DNA of 64,000 bases. It comes from Pseudomonas sp. RIT-PI-S. GTDB taxonomy: Bacteria > Pseudomonadota > Gammaproteobacteria > Pseudomonadales > Pseudomonadaceae. The stretch is taken from positions 558,001 to 622,000 of the forward strand of contig NZ_JANZKJ010000001.1 of NCBI RefSeq assembly GCF_025642975.1. The letters run 5' to 3'. Positions 39,934-49,229 of the stretch are shown here, piece by piece; the first letter of the stretch is position 1; the number at the start of each line of letters is the position of its first letter. A program made the translations under genes and the position numbers. Under the pieces are notes generated by a model. The model saw only the letters and a list, made by a program, of their open reading frames with translations, made no database searches and was not told where the DNA came from.

Positions 39934-41433
39934 TTAAGGGTTTGGAACGGTGTAGGCGCGGGTAAAGCCCGCGAATGTTGACCCTGGCCCATAGACTTCA
40001 GGCGACTCTGGGAAGACCTTGAGCAAGCCCAGGTAAAGCACCGCGGCCAAGCCGAGGGTGACCGGCAGGCTGATGTCGATACCGCCGGCCAGGCTCCCCA
40101 GCACCCCTACGAATTGCCCTGGCAAGTTAACGAAGCACAGGCCGATCAGCGCGCTGGGAATCCACGCGCCCATGCCCCGCCAGTTCCAGCCGTGGTGGAA
40201 CCAGTAGCGGCCGCCGCGTTGGCCCCGTGTGAACACCTGCAAGTCATCGGGGCAGTACCAGCCGCGGCGCTTGAGCAGGCCGATGAGCATGATGACCATC
40301 CACGGCGTGGTGCAGGTGATGATCAACACCGCGAAGGTGGACACGCTTTGCACCAGGTTAGCGGCGAAGCGCCCGATGAAGATGAACGCAATGGACATCA
40401 ACCCGATCAGCAGCGTTGCCTTGACCCGGCTCAACAGCCGAGGGAACACGCTGGACATGTCCAGCCCGGTGCCGTAGAGCGACGTGGTGCCGGTGGACAT
40501 GCCACCGATCACCGCCAGCAGGCACACCGGCAAGAAGTACCAGGTCGGGGCGATAGCCAGCAGGCCGCCCACGTAGTTGTTGGCAGCGATGTAGTCTGGC
40601 GCTTGCACGGCCACGATAGTGGCGGTCACCAGGCCGAAGAAGAACGGCAGCAGCGTGGCCAGTTGCGCCAGCACTACCGCGCCGAGGATGCGCGAGCGCG
40701 GGGCGGTGCGGGGGATGTACCGAGACCAGTCACCCAGGAATGCACCGAAAGAAATCGGATTGCTCATGGCAACCAGCGCCGCCCCGATGAAGGCTGCCCA
40801 GAACCCATCCTGCCCCTGGGCCACGCTGCCGGCGAAGTGGGGGTCGAATGGCCCGGCGAAGGCGACGATGCCCAGCAGGAACAACAGGCTGGCGCTCCAT
40901 ACCGCCACCTTGTTGACCCACAGCATCACGCGAAAGCCATAAATGCAGACGGCCAGCACCAGCACGGCGAACAAGCCGTAGGCAAGGCCCAGAGACAAGT
41001 CGTTTTCCTCCAGCCCCACCAGCCGGTGTGCTCCGCCAACCAAGGCGTCGCCAGAGCTCCAGACGGAAATCGAGAAGAAGGCGATGGCGGTCAACAGGGA
41101 CAGGAACGAACCGACGATGCGCCCGTGGACCCCAAAGTGCGCCCCCGACGACACCGCGTTGTTAGTGCCATTGATGGGGCCGAACAGCCCCATGGGGGCC
41201 AGGATTAGCGCGCCTACCAGCACGCCCGCCACTATCGCCAGGGCCCCAGCCTGGAACGACAGCCCGAACAGCACCGGGAAGCTGCCCAGTACGGCAGTGG
41301 AGAAGGTATTGGCGCCGCCGAAGATCAGCCGGAACAGGTCCAGCGGGGTGGCGTTGCGGTCATGGTCCGGGATCTGCTCAACCCCATAGGTTTCTATCTT
41401 GCCGAGGGTCTGGCTTGTGTTGTTGTTCTGCAT
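39934..41433 (-). CDS. NCS1-family permease (cytosine/purine permease type)
   Basis: A protein of 499 residues with about twelve membrane helices (the first is FSTAVLGSFPVLFGLSFQAGALAIVAGVL). It has the NCS1 wording GLFGPINGTNNAVSSGAHFGVHGRIVGSFLSL and FGAFLGDWSRYIP. It lies downstream of the ureohydrolase gene on the same strand, with 164 bases between. The substrate is therefore more likely a guanidino compound or related amine used by that enzyme than cytosine; this is inferred from context. Confidence 0.9.
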   Translation of the reverse strand: MQNNNTSQTLGKIETYGVEQIPDHDRNATPLDLFRLIFGGANTFSTAVLGSFPVLFGLSFQAGALAIVAGVLVGALILAPMGLFGPINGTNNAVSSGAHFGVHGRIVGSFLSLLTAIAFFSISVWSSGDALVGGAHRLVGLEENDLSLGLAYGLFAVLVLAVCIYGFRVMLWVNKVAVWSASLLFLLGIVAFAGPFDPHFAGSVAQGQDGFWAAFIGAALVAMSNPISFGAFLGDWSRYIPRTAPRSRILGAVVLAQLATLLPFFFGLVTATIVAVQAPDYIAANNYVGGLLAIAPTWYFLPVCLLAVIGGMSTGTTSLYGTGLDMSSVFPRLLSRVKATLLIGLMSIAFIFIGRFAANLVQSVSTFAVLIITCTTPWMVIMLIGLLKRRGWYCPDDLQVFTRGQRGGRYWFHHGWNWRGMGAWIPSALIGLCFVNLPGQFVGVLGSLAGGIDISLPVTLGLAAVLYLGLLKVFPESPEVYGPGSTFAGFTRAYTVPNP

Positions 41434-41597
41434 GATCTGCTCCGATCATTTGCGTGGCGTTATTGGCGCACGCCGGCTGGTGAGGGCAGGAGCGTGAAAA
41501 GTCACGGCGGGCCAGCCAACGGCCTTATTGTTATGGGTGTTACAGGGGGGCGCCGAAGCACCCCGGTCGGTGTGCAGCTTGAGCTTGGTGCCGGGAG

Positions 41598-42548
41598 TCA
41601 GCGGTGGGCCACCCCTGGCAGCACGCAGAGCATCTCGTACAGCAGGTTCGCCCCCAGCAGCGAGGTATTGCCGGTGGTGTCGTAGGGTGGAGAAACCTCC
41701 ACCAGGTCGCCGCCGATCAAGTCCAGGCCTTGGCAGCCACGGATGATTTCCAATGCCTGGATAGTGGTCAGGCCGCCGACTTCCGGCGTGCCGGTGCCGG
41801 GCGCCCAGGCCGGGTCGATGCCGTCGATGTCGAAACTCAGGTACACCGGGCCACCGCCGACCTTCGCCCGTACTTCTTCCATCAGCGGCGTCAGCGAGCG
41901 GTGCCAGCATTCCTCGGCCTGGACCACCCGAAAGCCCTGGCGCCGGCTCCAGTTGAAGTCGTCCGCGGTATAGCCCTGGGCGCGCAGGCCGATCTGCACC
42001 ACGCGGTCGCAGTCCAGCAGGCCTTCTTCCACAGCGCGGCGGAAGGTGGTGCCGTGGGCGATCTTCTCGCCGAACATATGGTCGTTGACGTCGGCGTGGG
42101 CATCCACGTGCACCAGGCCGACCTTGCCGTACTTCTTGTGCAGCGCCCGCAGGATCGGCAGCGTGATGGTGTGGTCGCCGCCCAGGGTCAGCGGCTTCAC
42201 GTTGTGCTCGAGGATGCCGTCGTAGGCTTGCTCGATGATCCGCACGGCATCGAGCAGGTTGAAGGTATTGATCGCCACATCGCCGATGTCCGCGACGCTC
42301 AGTGAGTCGAACGGTGCGGCGCCGGTCGCCATGTTGTAAGGGCGGATCATCACCGACTCCGCACGGATCTCTCGCGGGCCGAACCGGGTGCCGGAGCGCA
42401 GCGAGGTGCCGATGTCCAACGGTACGCCCACGAAGGCGGCATCCAGCCCAGCCGGCGAGGCCAGGTGGGGCAGGCGCATCATGGTGGCGATCCCGCCGAA
42501 ACGCGGCATTTCGTTGCCGCCCAGGGGTTGGTGGAGAATTTTGTCCAC
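41598..42548 (-). CDS. speB: Ureohydrolase of the agmatinase/guanidinobutyrase group
   Basis: A protein of 316 residues of the arginase/agmatinase fold. The two-manganese site is intact: GGDHTITLPILRAL (His), HVDAHADVNDHMFG (Asp, His, Asp) and SFDIDGIDPAWAPGTGTPEVGG (Asp, Asp). The enzyme releases urea from a guanidino compound. The N-terminus (LHQPLGGNEMPRFGGIATMMRLP) and the neighbours, a divergent LysR gene and an NCS1 permease, match the guanidinobutyrase (gbuA) locus of P. aeruginosa, so 4-guanidinobutyrate is a likelier substrate than agmatine. The start is GTG at 42548 with GAGG seven bases upstream. Confidence 0.92.
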   Translation of the reverse strand: MDKILHQPLGGNEMPRFGGIATMMRLPHLASPAGLDAAFVGVPLDIGTSLRSGTRFGPREIRAESVMIRPYNMATGAAPFDSLSVADIGDVAINTFNLLDAVRIIEQAYDGILEHNVKPLTLGGDHTITLPILRALHKKYGKVGLVHVDAHADVNDHMFGEKIAHGTTFRRAVEEGLLDCDRVVQIGLRAQGYTADDFNWSRRQGFRVVQAEECWHRSLTPLMEEVRAKVGGGPVYLSFDIDGIDPAWAPGTGTPEVGGLTTIQALEIIRGCQGLDLIGGDLVEVSPPYDTTGNTSLLGANLLYEMLCVLPGVAHR

Positions 42549-42628
42549 GGTGTGCCTCAATCTGCCAAAGCGTGTGGGCTGGAGTCTGCGTAACCCCCGG
42601 CTAGGGAAGAATCGCCCCGCGGAAAAAC

Positions 42629-42652
42629 TTAGTTCAGGTATTTCTGAACTAA
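42629..42652. promoter_or_regulatory. Perfect palindrome between the ureohydrolase and its LysR regulator
   Basis: TTAGTTCAG, six-base spacer, CTGAACTAA: nine perfect pairs at 42629-42637 and 42644-42652. It is 81 bases from the ureohydrolase start and 52 bases from the LysR start. This is the expected LysR-type binding site (T-N11-A geometry is included) controlling both genes. Confidence 0.7.
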
Positions 42653-42703
42653 TGGCATGCTGCCGCTTCGTTCTTCACCTTTACGCCCGTTCGCGAGCCT
42701 GCC

Positions 42704-43597
42704 ATGGCCAATACCTTTCCAGACCTCAAGCTGCTTCGGATCTTCACCAGCGTGGTTCACCACCAGGGCTTCGCCAACGCGCAGCAGGCGCTTAACTTAT
42801 CCACCTCGGCAATCAGCACCTACATGAGCCAGCTGGAGGCGGCACTGGGCATCGTGTTGTGTCATCGCGGGCGAGGCGGCTTCAGCCTGACCAGCAAGGG
42901 CGAGCTCTTCTACCAGGAGGCATTGCGCTTGCTGGCGGAAATAGAAGGCTTCGAGCGCTACGCCGCTGCCCTTAAGGGCGAGCTGCGCGGCACCTTGAAC
43001 CTCGGGGTGATCGACTCCACCGTGGGCGATTGCCAGTTACCCTTTGCCGAAGCCATCGGCGCCTACAGCCAGGAGCACCCAGCGGTGCATATCCACCTGG
43101 CGGTGCAAAGCCCCTACGAGCTGCAACTGGGCGTGCAGGACAACCGCCTGGACATCGCCATCGGCGCGTTCTCCACGCGCATGAGCGGGCTGGTGTACCA
43201 ACCGCTTTACCGCGAGCAACACTGGTTGTATTGCAGCAACCGCCACCCGCTGTACGCGGAACGGCGCATTCCGGAACAAGTGATCACCCAGCAGCGCATG
43301 GTAGGCCGTGGCTACTGGAGCCAGGCCGAACTGGCCCGCCACGGCTTCAAGCACAGCGCCGCGACCGTTGAGAGCATGGAGGCGCAGCTGATCCTGGTAT
43401 TGTCCGGCGCCTATATCGGCTACCTGCCTGAACATTACGCTCAACCTTGGGCAGACAAAGGCGACCTGAGAGTGCTGTCGCCGGCGACCTTTGGCTACCA
43501 GGCGCCGTTCTCGCTGATCCTACGCCGCGGCCGCACCCGCGAACCCTTGATCCAGACGTTCCGGGACCTGCTCAAGAGCCAGCTGCTGGCCCGCTGA
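42704..43597 (+). CDS. LysR-family regulator of the ureohydrolase locus
   Basis: A protein of 297 residues. The helix-turn-helix is LKLLRIFTSVVHHQGFANAQQALNLSTSAISTYMSQLEAALG, and the effector domain starts at about 90. It is divergent from the ureohydrolase and corresponds in position to gbuR of P. aeruginosa, which activates guanidinobutyrase in response to 4-guanidinobutyrate. A perfect palindrome lies between the genes. Inducer identity is inferred from synteny. Confidence 0.92.
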   Translation: MANTFPDLKLLRIFTSVVHHQGFANAQQALNLSTSAISTYMSQLEAALGIVLCHRGRGGFSLTSKGELFYQEALRLLAEIEGFERYAAALKGELRGTLNLGVIDSTVGDCQLPFAEAIGAYSQEHPAVHIHLAVQSPYELQLGVQDNRLDIAIGAFSTRMSGLVYQPLYREQHWLYCSNRHPLYAERRIPEQVITQQRMVGRGYWSQAELARHGFKHSAATVESMEAQLILVLSGAYIGYLPEHYAQPWADKGDLRVLSPATFGYQAPFSLILRRGRTREPLIQTFRDLLKSQLLAR

Positions 43598-43724
43598 GCC
43601 TGGGTTAAAGATCTTGGAGCAAGGGCCGAAATAGGGGGGCGGTGGATCCGATTTCCACAGAGTCACCCTCTGCTAGCCTTAACGGCGCTAGAGGCTCGTT
43701 TATGCCCGCCCAGGAATGCCGCTA

Positions 43725-45290
43725 ATGCGCTCCAACCTTCCCGTTACCGATCGCGAACGTACCTTCCCCGCCGAGCAACGGCTGATTTCCACTACCGACC
43801 TGGATAGCCGCATCACCTACTGCAATGATGCGTTCGTGGCCATCAGCGGCTTCACCCGCGAAGAACTCATTGGCCAGCCCCACAATCTGGTCCGCCATCC
43901 CGACATGCCTGCTTCGGTGTTTGCCCATATGTGGGAAACCCTCAAACAAGGCAAGCCGTGGATGGGCGTGGTGAAGAACCGCGCCAAGAATGGAGATTTC
44001 TACTGGGTCAGCGCCTACGTGACAGCGATTTACGAAAACGGCCGTATCGCAGGGTTCGAGTCTGTGCGCTTTGTGCCCAGCCGCGAGCAAATCGGCCGCG
44101 CGCAGGCGTTGTATGCCCGGCTACGGGCCGGCAAGACCGCGGTGGCCGCGCCGGCGCGAATGGCCCACGGGCTGGCGCGGGCCTGGCCATTCCTGGCGGC
44201 CGGGCTGGTTGCGTTCGCCGGCTGGGCCTGGTTGACGCCTGGCATTGCCCTGATAGCTACCTTGCTGGCCATCGGTGCTGCCTTTGGTTTGAACGAGGCA
44301 CGTCAGCAGCAGGCGATCCGCACCACACTGGCGGCCCATCCGAAGGCCTTCACCAGCCCCCTGGTGGCGTTGACCTACAGCAGCAACAGTGGGCGGCAAG
44401 CCCAGCTAGACCTGGCCATGGTCAGCGAGGAGGCCCGCCTGCAAACCGCTTTGACGCGCCTGGTGGACGCCGGGCTGCAGGTGAAGGCCCGGGCGAGCGA
44501 GTCTTCGGCGCTGTCCGAGGGCCAGGCTGGCTCGCTGGAGCGCCAGCGCAGCGAAACCGACCAGTCGGCCACCGCGGTGGCGCAGATGGCCGCAACCATC
44601 CAGGAAGTCACCCACAACGTGCAGTTGACCGCCAGTGCCGCGGCGGATGCCAACCGCCTGGCGGGCGAGGGTAGCGAGCTGGCCCGGCAAAGCCTGCTGG
44701 CGATGGAAGAGATGGGCGGCGCCGTGGTCGAAATCGGCCAGGCTGTGAATGCCCTGGCCGAGCAGACCCAGTCGATCGGCAGCGTGGCGGATGTCATCAC
44801 CTCCATCGCGGAACAAACCAACCTGCTAGCGCTTAACGCAGCGATCGAAGCGGCGCGGGCTGGCGAGCAGGGCCGGGGGTTCGCGGTGGTCGCCGACGAG
44901 GTGCGCTCGCTGGCCATGCGCACCCGCGCCTCCACCGAGCAGATCCACCAGATCATTTCCTCGCTGCAGGCCGGCGCTGAACGTGCGGTGCAGACTGCCG
45001 GCAAGGGCACGCAGATCTCTCACAGCAGCATGAGCAGCGTCGAGGCGGTCAAAGGGGCGCTCAGCGGGATCTCCGAGGCCGTGGCGCGCATCACCAGCAT
45101 GAGCGAGCAGATGGCGACCGCCTCGGAAGAGCAGACTCACGTGGTGGAAGACATCAACCGGCAGATCACTCGCATCGCGCAGCTGTGCGACCATAGCGCC
45201 GGCCAGGCGCGGCAGGGCGCACAGATCAGCCATGAGCTCGAAGGGATGGCCGAGTACCTGCACAGCCTGGCTGAACGTTTCCGCCACTGA
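43725..45290 (+). CDS. aer: Aerotaxis receptor Aer (PAS-methyl-accepting chemotaxis protein)
   Basis: A protein of 521 residues. The N-terminal PAS domain (about 15-120: [41 protein letters not shown]) has the FAD-binding wording of Aer. Two adjacent hydrophobic helices follow (about 148-195), then a short HAMP-like linker and the MCP signalling domain with the invariant hairpin tip [35 protein letters not shown]. The receptor senses redox state and directs movement to oxygen. The start at 43725 has AGGA nine bases upstream, whereas the ATG at 43716 is too close to it. In P. aeruginosa this position holds bdlA, a soluble two-PAS relative. Confidence 0.93.
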   Translation: MRSNLPVTDRERTFPAEQRLISTTDLDSRITYCNDAFVAISGFTREELIGQPHNLVRHPDMPASVFAHMWETLKQGKPWMGVVKNRAKNGDFYWVSAYVTAIYENGRIAGFESVRFVPSREQIGRAQALYARLRAGKTAVAAPARMAHGLARAWPFLAAGLVAFAGWAWLTPGIALIATLLAIGAAFGLNEARQQQAIRTTLAAHPKAFTSPLVALTYSSNSGRQAQLDLAMVSEEARLQTALTRLVDAGLQVKARASESSALSEGQAGSLERQRSETDQSATAVAQMAATIQEVTHNVQLTASAAADANRLAGEGSELARQSLLAMEEMGGAVVEIGQAVNALAEQTQSIGSVADVITSIAEQTNLLALNAAIEAARAGEQGRGFAVVADEVRSLAMRTRASTEQIHQIISSLQAGAERAVQTAGKGTQISHSSMSSVEAVKGALSGISEAVARITSMSEQMATASEEQTHVVEDINRQITRIAQLCDHSAGQARQGAQISHELEGMAEYLHSLAERFRH

Positions 45291-45304
45291 TCACTGAGAC
45301 TGCC

Positions 45305-45883
45305 ATGCCCCGCCCCCATTGTGCCCGCTGCCAGCGGCCCGAAGGCCATTGCCTTTGTGCGCTGATCCCGCAACTGCCCAGCCAGACCCGGGTGTTGATA
45401 CTGCAGCATCCCAGCGAAACCGCGCATGCGCTGAACACGGCGCGTCTGGCGGCGCTGGGGCTGGCTAACAGCGAGCTGATGGTTGCCGAGCAAGTTGCCC
45501 CGTCACTCTGGCAAGCCGGCGCTGCACGCACCTGCGTGCTGTTTCCCGGCGAGGGCGCCACGCCGCTGGCGCCCAGCGAGGAGCCCTTGCAGTTACTTGT
45601 GCTCGACGGCACCTGGCGCAAGGCGCGCAAGCTGTTGCATCTGAACCCTGAGCTGGCGGCGCTGCCCCGGGTCAGCCTGCCGGCACCTCAGCCATCGCGT
45701 TACCGCCTGCGCAAGGCGCCCGCCGAAGGCGCGCTGTCGACCATCGAGGCGATCGTGCAAGCGCTGGAAATCCTCGAAGCGCCTGCGTCTTTCCAAGCGT
45801 TGCTGGCGCCGTTCGAGGCGTTGATCGAAGGCCAGATTCGCGCCATGGGCGAAGACACCTATAAGCGCAATCATCAGGTTTAA
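45305..45883 (+). CDS. tapT: DTW-domain tRNA-uridine aminocarboxypropyltransferase
   Basis: A protein of 192 residues. It opens with a zinc-like cysteine pair set (CARCQRPEGHCLCALIPQL), followed by LILQHPSETAHALNTARLA and the DTW-type LLVLDGTWRKARKLLHLNP (here DGTW). The family attaches the aminocarboxypropyl group of S-adenosylmethionine to uridine in tRNA. It is 14 bases downstream of aer and probably co-transcribed, although no functional link is known. Confidence 0.9.
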   Translation: MPRPHCARCQRPEGHCLCALIPQLPSQTRVLILQHPSETAHALNTARLAALGLANSELMVAEQVAPSLWQAGAARTCVLFPGEGATPLAPSEEPLQLLVLDGTWRKARKLLHLNPELAALPRVSLPAPQPSRYRLRKAPAEGALSTIEAIVQALEILEAPASFQALLAPFEALIEGQIRAMGEDTYKRNHQV

Positions 45884-45915
45884 CGCCCCTCCCGGCCGCG
45901 GCCGTAAGCGCCAGA

Positions 45916-45943
45916 GGTTCGCAGGCCGGCGCCAGCGCCTACC
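45916..45943. repeat. REP half-element overlapping the HAD gene stop
   Basis: GGTTCGCAGGCCGGCGCCAG followed by CGCCTACC matches one half of the 78-bp array units. Its end supplies the stop codon of the HAD phosphatase gene on the minus strand (CTA at 45939-45941). Confidence 0.55.
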
Positions 45944-46592
45944 TCCAGTGCAACACTTCCCAACCCGCCTGCTCGGCATGGGCGCGCAGGACGGGGTCCG
46001 GGTTGACCGCCACTGGCCGGCTGACCTGCTGCAGCAGTGGCAGATCGTTGCGCGAGTCTGAGTAGAACGCCGCGCCTTCCAGGGTTTCACCCTCGGCCTG
46101 TAGCCACTCCAGCAAACGAGTGACCTTGCCTTCGCGGTAGGTGAGGGTGCCTCGGGTGTTGCCGGTATACGCGCCGTGGGCGGCTTCCAGGTCGATGGCG
46201 AGCACTTCGTCGATGCCGATGCGCTCGGCAATGGGCTTGACCAGGTGCACGCCCGAGGCCGAGATCACCAACAGGCGGTCCCCGGCGGCGCGGTGGGCGG
46301 CGATGCAGCGGGTGGCGTCGCTGAAGATCAGTGGCTCGATCACCTCTTCCACCCAGGGGCCAACCAAGTGGTCGACTTCCTCTTCGGTGCGCCCCAGCAG
46401 GGGCTCGAGGGTGAACGCCATATAGTCTTCCATGGCCAGCTCGCCTCGGCTGTAGGCGGCCATCAGTTCGTGGTCGCGGCGCACGAAGCTGTCCGCGTCC
46501 ACCCAACCCAGGCGGGCCATTTGCTCGCTCCACAGCGAAGCGCAGTCGCCGTCGATCAGGGTTTCGTCCAGGTCAAAGATTGCCAAAGGCAT
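45939..46592 (-). CDS. HAD-family phosphatase (SerB-like) at the end of the importer operon
   Basis: A protein of 217 residues. HAD motif I is IFDLDETLIDGD (nucleophile Asp), motif II is LLVISASGVHL, motif III Lys and motif IV are in FYSDSRNDLPLL. It belongs to the HAD-IB/phosphoserine-phosphatase-like group with a helical cap. The ATG at 46592 follows AGAGGA. It starts 19 bases after the ATPase gene of the transport operon, so it probably dephosphorylates a phosphomonoester released from the imported compound. Substrate unknown. Confidence 0.88.
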   Translation of the reverse strand: MPLAIFDLDETLIDGDCASLWSEQMARLGWVDADSFVRRDHELMAAYSRGELAMEDYMAFTLEPLLGRTEEEVDHLVGPWVEEVIEPLIFSDATRCIAAHRAAGDRLLVISASGVHLVKPIAERIGIDEVLAIDLEAAHGAYTGNTRGTLTYREGKVTRLLEWLQAEGETLEGAAFYSDSRNDLPLLQQVSRPVAVNPDPVLRAHAEQAGWEVLHWR

Positions 46593-46611
46593 TTGCGGTT
46601 CCTCTTCAGGC

Positions 46612-47601
46612 TCAGGCCACTTCACACACGGCGGTGGGGGCGATATGCAGACGCACCCGGGTGCCGGTGGGGTACAGGTCGATGGCGGAGCGGTTGAGCA
46701 CGTCTACCAGCACATCCACGCCTTGGGCGCGCACGCGGTAGCGGATCACGTTGCCCAGCAGGCTGTGCCCGAGAACCTCGCCGTCGCCCTCGGCGTCTGG
46801 CTGGAGCTCGATGGCCTCCGGGCGGATCGCCTGGGCCGTGCTCAGGGGCCGTTGCAGCAGCCGGCTGGCGCTGCTGGCGTCGAGCACGTTGTAGTTGCCG
46901 ATAAAGCCCGCCGCAAAGGCGCTCACCGGGGCGGTGTAGAGGTTCTGGGCATCGCCGCTCTGCACGATCTGCCCTTTGTTCATCAGGAAGATCCGATCGC
47001 TCATGGTCAGGGCTTCTTCCTGGTCATGGGTAACGAAAATGGTGGTCAGCCCCAGCGCCTGCTGAATGCCACGGATCTGTTCACGCAGGTGCTTGCGAAT
47101 ACGCGCGTCCAGTGCGGAAAGCGGTTCGTCGAGCAGCAGCAGGCGTGGCCGCGTGACCAGCGAGCGGGCCAACGCCACCCGTTGGCATTGGCCTCCGGAC
47201 AGCTGATGCGGGTAGCGGTCCGCGAAGGTGTCCAACTCCACCATATGCAATGCCTCGCGCACTCGCTCGCGGCTGTCGGCGGCGCTGACCTTCTGCATGC
47301 GCAGGCCGAAGGCGACGTTGCGCTCCACGGTCATGTTGGGAAACAGCGCGTAGCTCTGGAACACCATGCCGATATCGCGCTTTTGCGGCGACAGCGGGAT
47401 CAGGTTCTGCCCATCGAGCAGGATCTCGCCGCCATCCACGCCGGTCAGCCCGGCGATGCAGCGCAGCAAGGTGGATTTGCCACAGCCGGAAGGCCCCAGC
47501 AGCGTGACGAACTCGCCCCGGGCGATCTCGAAGTCGATGTCGGCGAACACCGGGGTTGGGCCGAAGCTTTTGTGCAGCTTGCGCACGGTGACGAAGCTCA
47601 T
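46612..47601 (-). CDS. ABC importer ATPase, putative organophosphorus uptake system
   Basis: A protein of 329 residues. Walker A is GPSGCGKST, signature LSGGQCQRVALA, Walker B RLLLLDEPLSALD and switch His in FVTHDQEEALTMSD. The C-terminal extension (about 235-329) is a TOBE/OB regulatory domain, as in PotA and phosphonate or thiamine importers. It is followed by the HAD gene and preceded directly by two permease genes. The set resembles 2-aminoethylphosphonate-type importers. Confidence 0.92.
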   Translation of the reverse strand: MSFVTVRKLHKSFGPTPVFADIDFEIARGEFVTLLGPSGCGKSTLLRCIAGLTGVDGGEILLDGQNLIPLSPQKRDIGMVFQSYALFPNMTVERNVAFGLRMQKVSAADSRERVREALHMVELDTFADRYPHQLSGGQCQRVALARSLVTRPRLLLLDEPLSALDARIRKHLREQIRGIQQALGLTTIFVTHDQEEALTMSDRIFLMNKGQIVQSGDAQNLYTAPVSAFAAGFIGNYNVLDASSASRLLQRPLSTAQAIRPEAIELQPDAEGDGEVLGHSLLGNVIRYRVRAQGVDVLVDVLNRSAIDLYPTGTRVRLHIAPTAVCEVA

Positions 47602-47602
47602 G

Positions 47603-48400
47603 TCAGTAGGTGTCCTTGTTCAGGCGTGTAGCGATCCAGGTCATCACCAGCACGAAAAGGAAGTAGGAGATCACCAGGGCGCTGTTAAAGTGGCCGCTGC
47701 TGTTGCGCATGTTGTTGAGGTAAACCTGCAGGGTTTCGTACTGAGTGCCGACCAGCAGGTTAGCGAACACGAACTCCCCGAACAGGAACGAGAAGGACAA
47801 CAGCAGCGCGACCATCAGCCCTTTGCGCAGGTTGGGCAGCACCACCAGCCAGGCCGCCTGCCAGGTGCTGGCCCCCAGCAGCTGAGCGGCGTCCATCAGG
47901 TCATGCAGGTGGATCGCCTGCAAATTGTTGGTGATGGCCCGGTACATGAACGGCAGCGCCACCGTGAAGTAACAGCCAATCACGATCCACGGGGTGCCCA
48001 CCATGGCCAGCGGGCCAGAACCATACAGCTGCAGGAGCCCTACCGACGACACCACTGGCGGTACGGCGAAGGGCAGCAGGATGAGGATGTTCATCAGCCC
48101 GTCCAGCCGGGGGAAGTAGTAGTGCACCACGAACAGCAGCGGCAGGATGAGCACCACGGCCAGCAGCAGGGCGCCCACGCACACCAGCAAGGAATGGCCG
48201 AAAGCGACGAGAAAACGCGGGTCCGTCCATAGCGCCAGGTACCACTTGAAGGTCAGGCCGCTGGGCAGCAACGTGGCCGACCACTCGGTGGCCAGGGAAT
48301 ACAAGAGGGTACCGGCCAGGGGCAGCAGCAGAATGAGGAACAACAGCCACACCACGAGCCGGTGGTAGAGGCGGGCGGGGCCAGGGTCAGCGGTTGACAT
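47603..48400 (-). CDS. ABC importer permease 2
   Basis: A protein of 265 residues with six membrane helices and the permease loop DLMDAAQLLGASTWQAAWLVVLPNL (the EAA-type motif that contacts the ATPase). Its start lies inside the end of permease 1 (14-base overlap), and its stop is one base from the ATPase start. It forms the membrane channel with permease 1. Confidence 0.92.
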   Translation of the reverse strand: MSTADPGPARLYHRLVVWLLFLILLLPLAGTLLYSLATEWSATLLPSGLTFKWYLALWTDPRFLVAFGHSLLVCVGALLLAVVLILPLLFVVHYYFPRLDGLMNILILLPFAVPPVVSSVGLLQLYGSGPLAMVGTPWIVIGCYFTVALPFMYRAITNNLQAIHLHDLMDAAQLLGASTWQAAWLVVLPNLRKGLMVALLLSFSFLFGEFVFANLLVGTQYETLQVYLNNMRNSSGHFNSALVISYFLFVLVMTWIATRLNKDTY

Positions 48401-49229
48401 GGTAGCTCCTGCGCAAGATCCATTGATGCACCAGGGTCACCAGCGCCATCATCGCGACCAGAATGATCGCCAGCGCGCTGGCGAGGTTGGGGTCCAAGGT
48501 AATGTCGCCCGCGACCATGGCGGCGATGCGGATCGGCAACACATTGAAGTTACCGGTGGTCAGTGCGTACACCGTGGCGTAGGCGCCGAGGGCATTGGCG
48601 AGCAGGATCACGAAGGTCCCCAGCAGCGCGGGCAGCAGCACCGGCAAGGCTATCAGGCGCCAGTACTGCCAGGGGCCGGCCCCGAGCAGGGCAGCGGCAT
48701 CGCGCCAGTCGTCGCGCAAGGCGTCGAAGGCGGGGTAGAGCAGCAGTACCCCGAGCGGGATCTGGAAGTAGGTGTACACCACGATCAGCCCGGTCTTGGA
48801 ATACAGGTTGAAGTCACTGATCAGGCCGCTCTGCTTGAGCAGCAGGGTGATCGCCCCGTTGAAGCCGAGCAGGATGATAAAGGCGAAGGCCAGCGGCACC
48901 CCGGCGAAGTTGCTGGTCATGTTGGCGAAGGCCGTCACGAAGTTGCGCAGGCGTGAGTCGACCTGCCGCAGCGAGTAACTTCCCAGCACCGCGATCAGCA
49001 AGCCCAGCAGGCTCGACCACAGGCTGATCTCCAGGCTGAACTGCATCGCCTGGCGATAGAAACGCGAGCTGAACGCCTTGGTGAAGTTGGCCAGGCCCCA
49101 GCCGTCGGCGCTTTGCAGGCTACCAAGGGCGACCCAGGTCAAGGGTGCGAGCTGGAACAAGATAAAAAACACCGCAAAGGGCAGCAGGCATAGCAGCGCC
49201 ACACCTTTGCCGCGAGAGGTTGCACTCAT
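48387..49229 (-). CDS. ABC importer permease 1
   Basis: A protein of 280 residues with six membrane helices (the first is VALLCLLPFAVFFILFQLAP) and the EAA-type loop DDWRDAAALLGAGPWQYWRLIALPVLLPA. The ATG at 49229 overlaps the stop of the phosphodiesterase gene (ATGA), a sign of tight coupling. Upstream in-frame extension to 49295 would overlap that gene further and is not supported. Confidence 0.91.
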   Translation of the reverse strand: MSATSRGKGVALLCLLPFAVFFILFQLAPLTWVALGSLQSADGWGLANFTKAFSSRFYRQAMQFSLEISLWSSLLGLLIAVLGSYSLRQVDSRLRNFVTAFANMTSNFAGVPLAFAFIILLGFNGAITLLLKQSGLISDFNLYSKTGLIVVYTYFQIPLGVLLLYPAFDALRDDWRDAAALLGAGPWQYWRLIALPVLLPALLGTFVILLANALGAYATVYALTTGNFNVLPIRIAAMVAGDITLDPNLASALAIILVAMMALVTLVHQWILRRSYHVNR

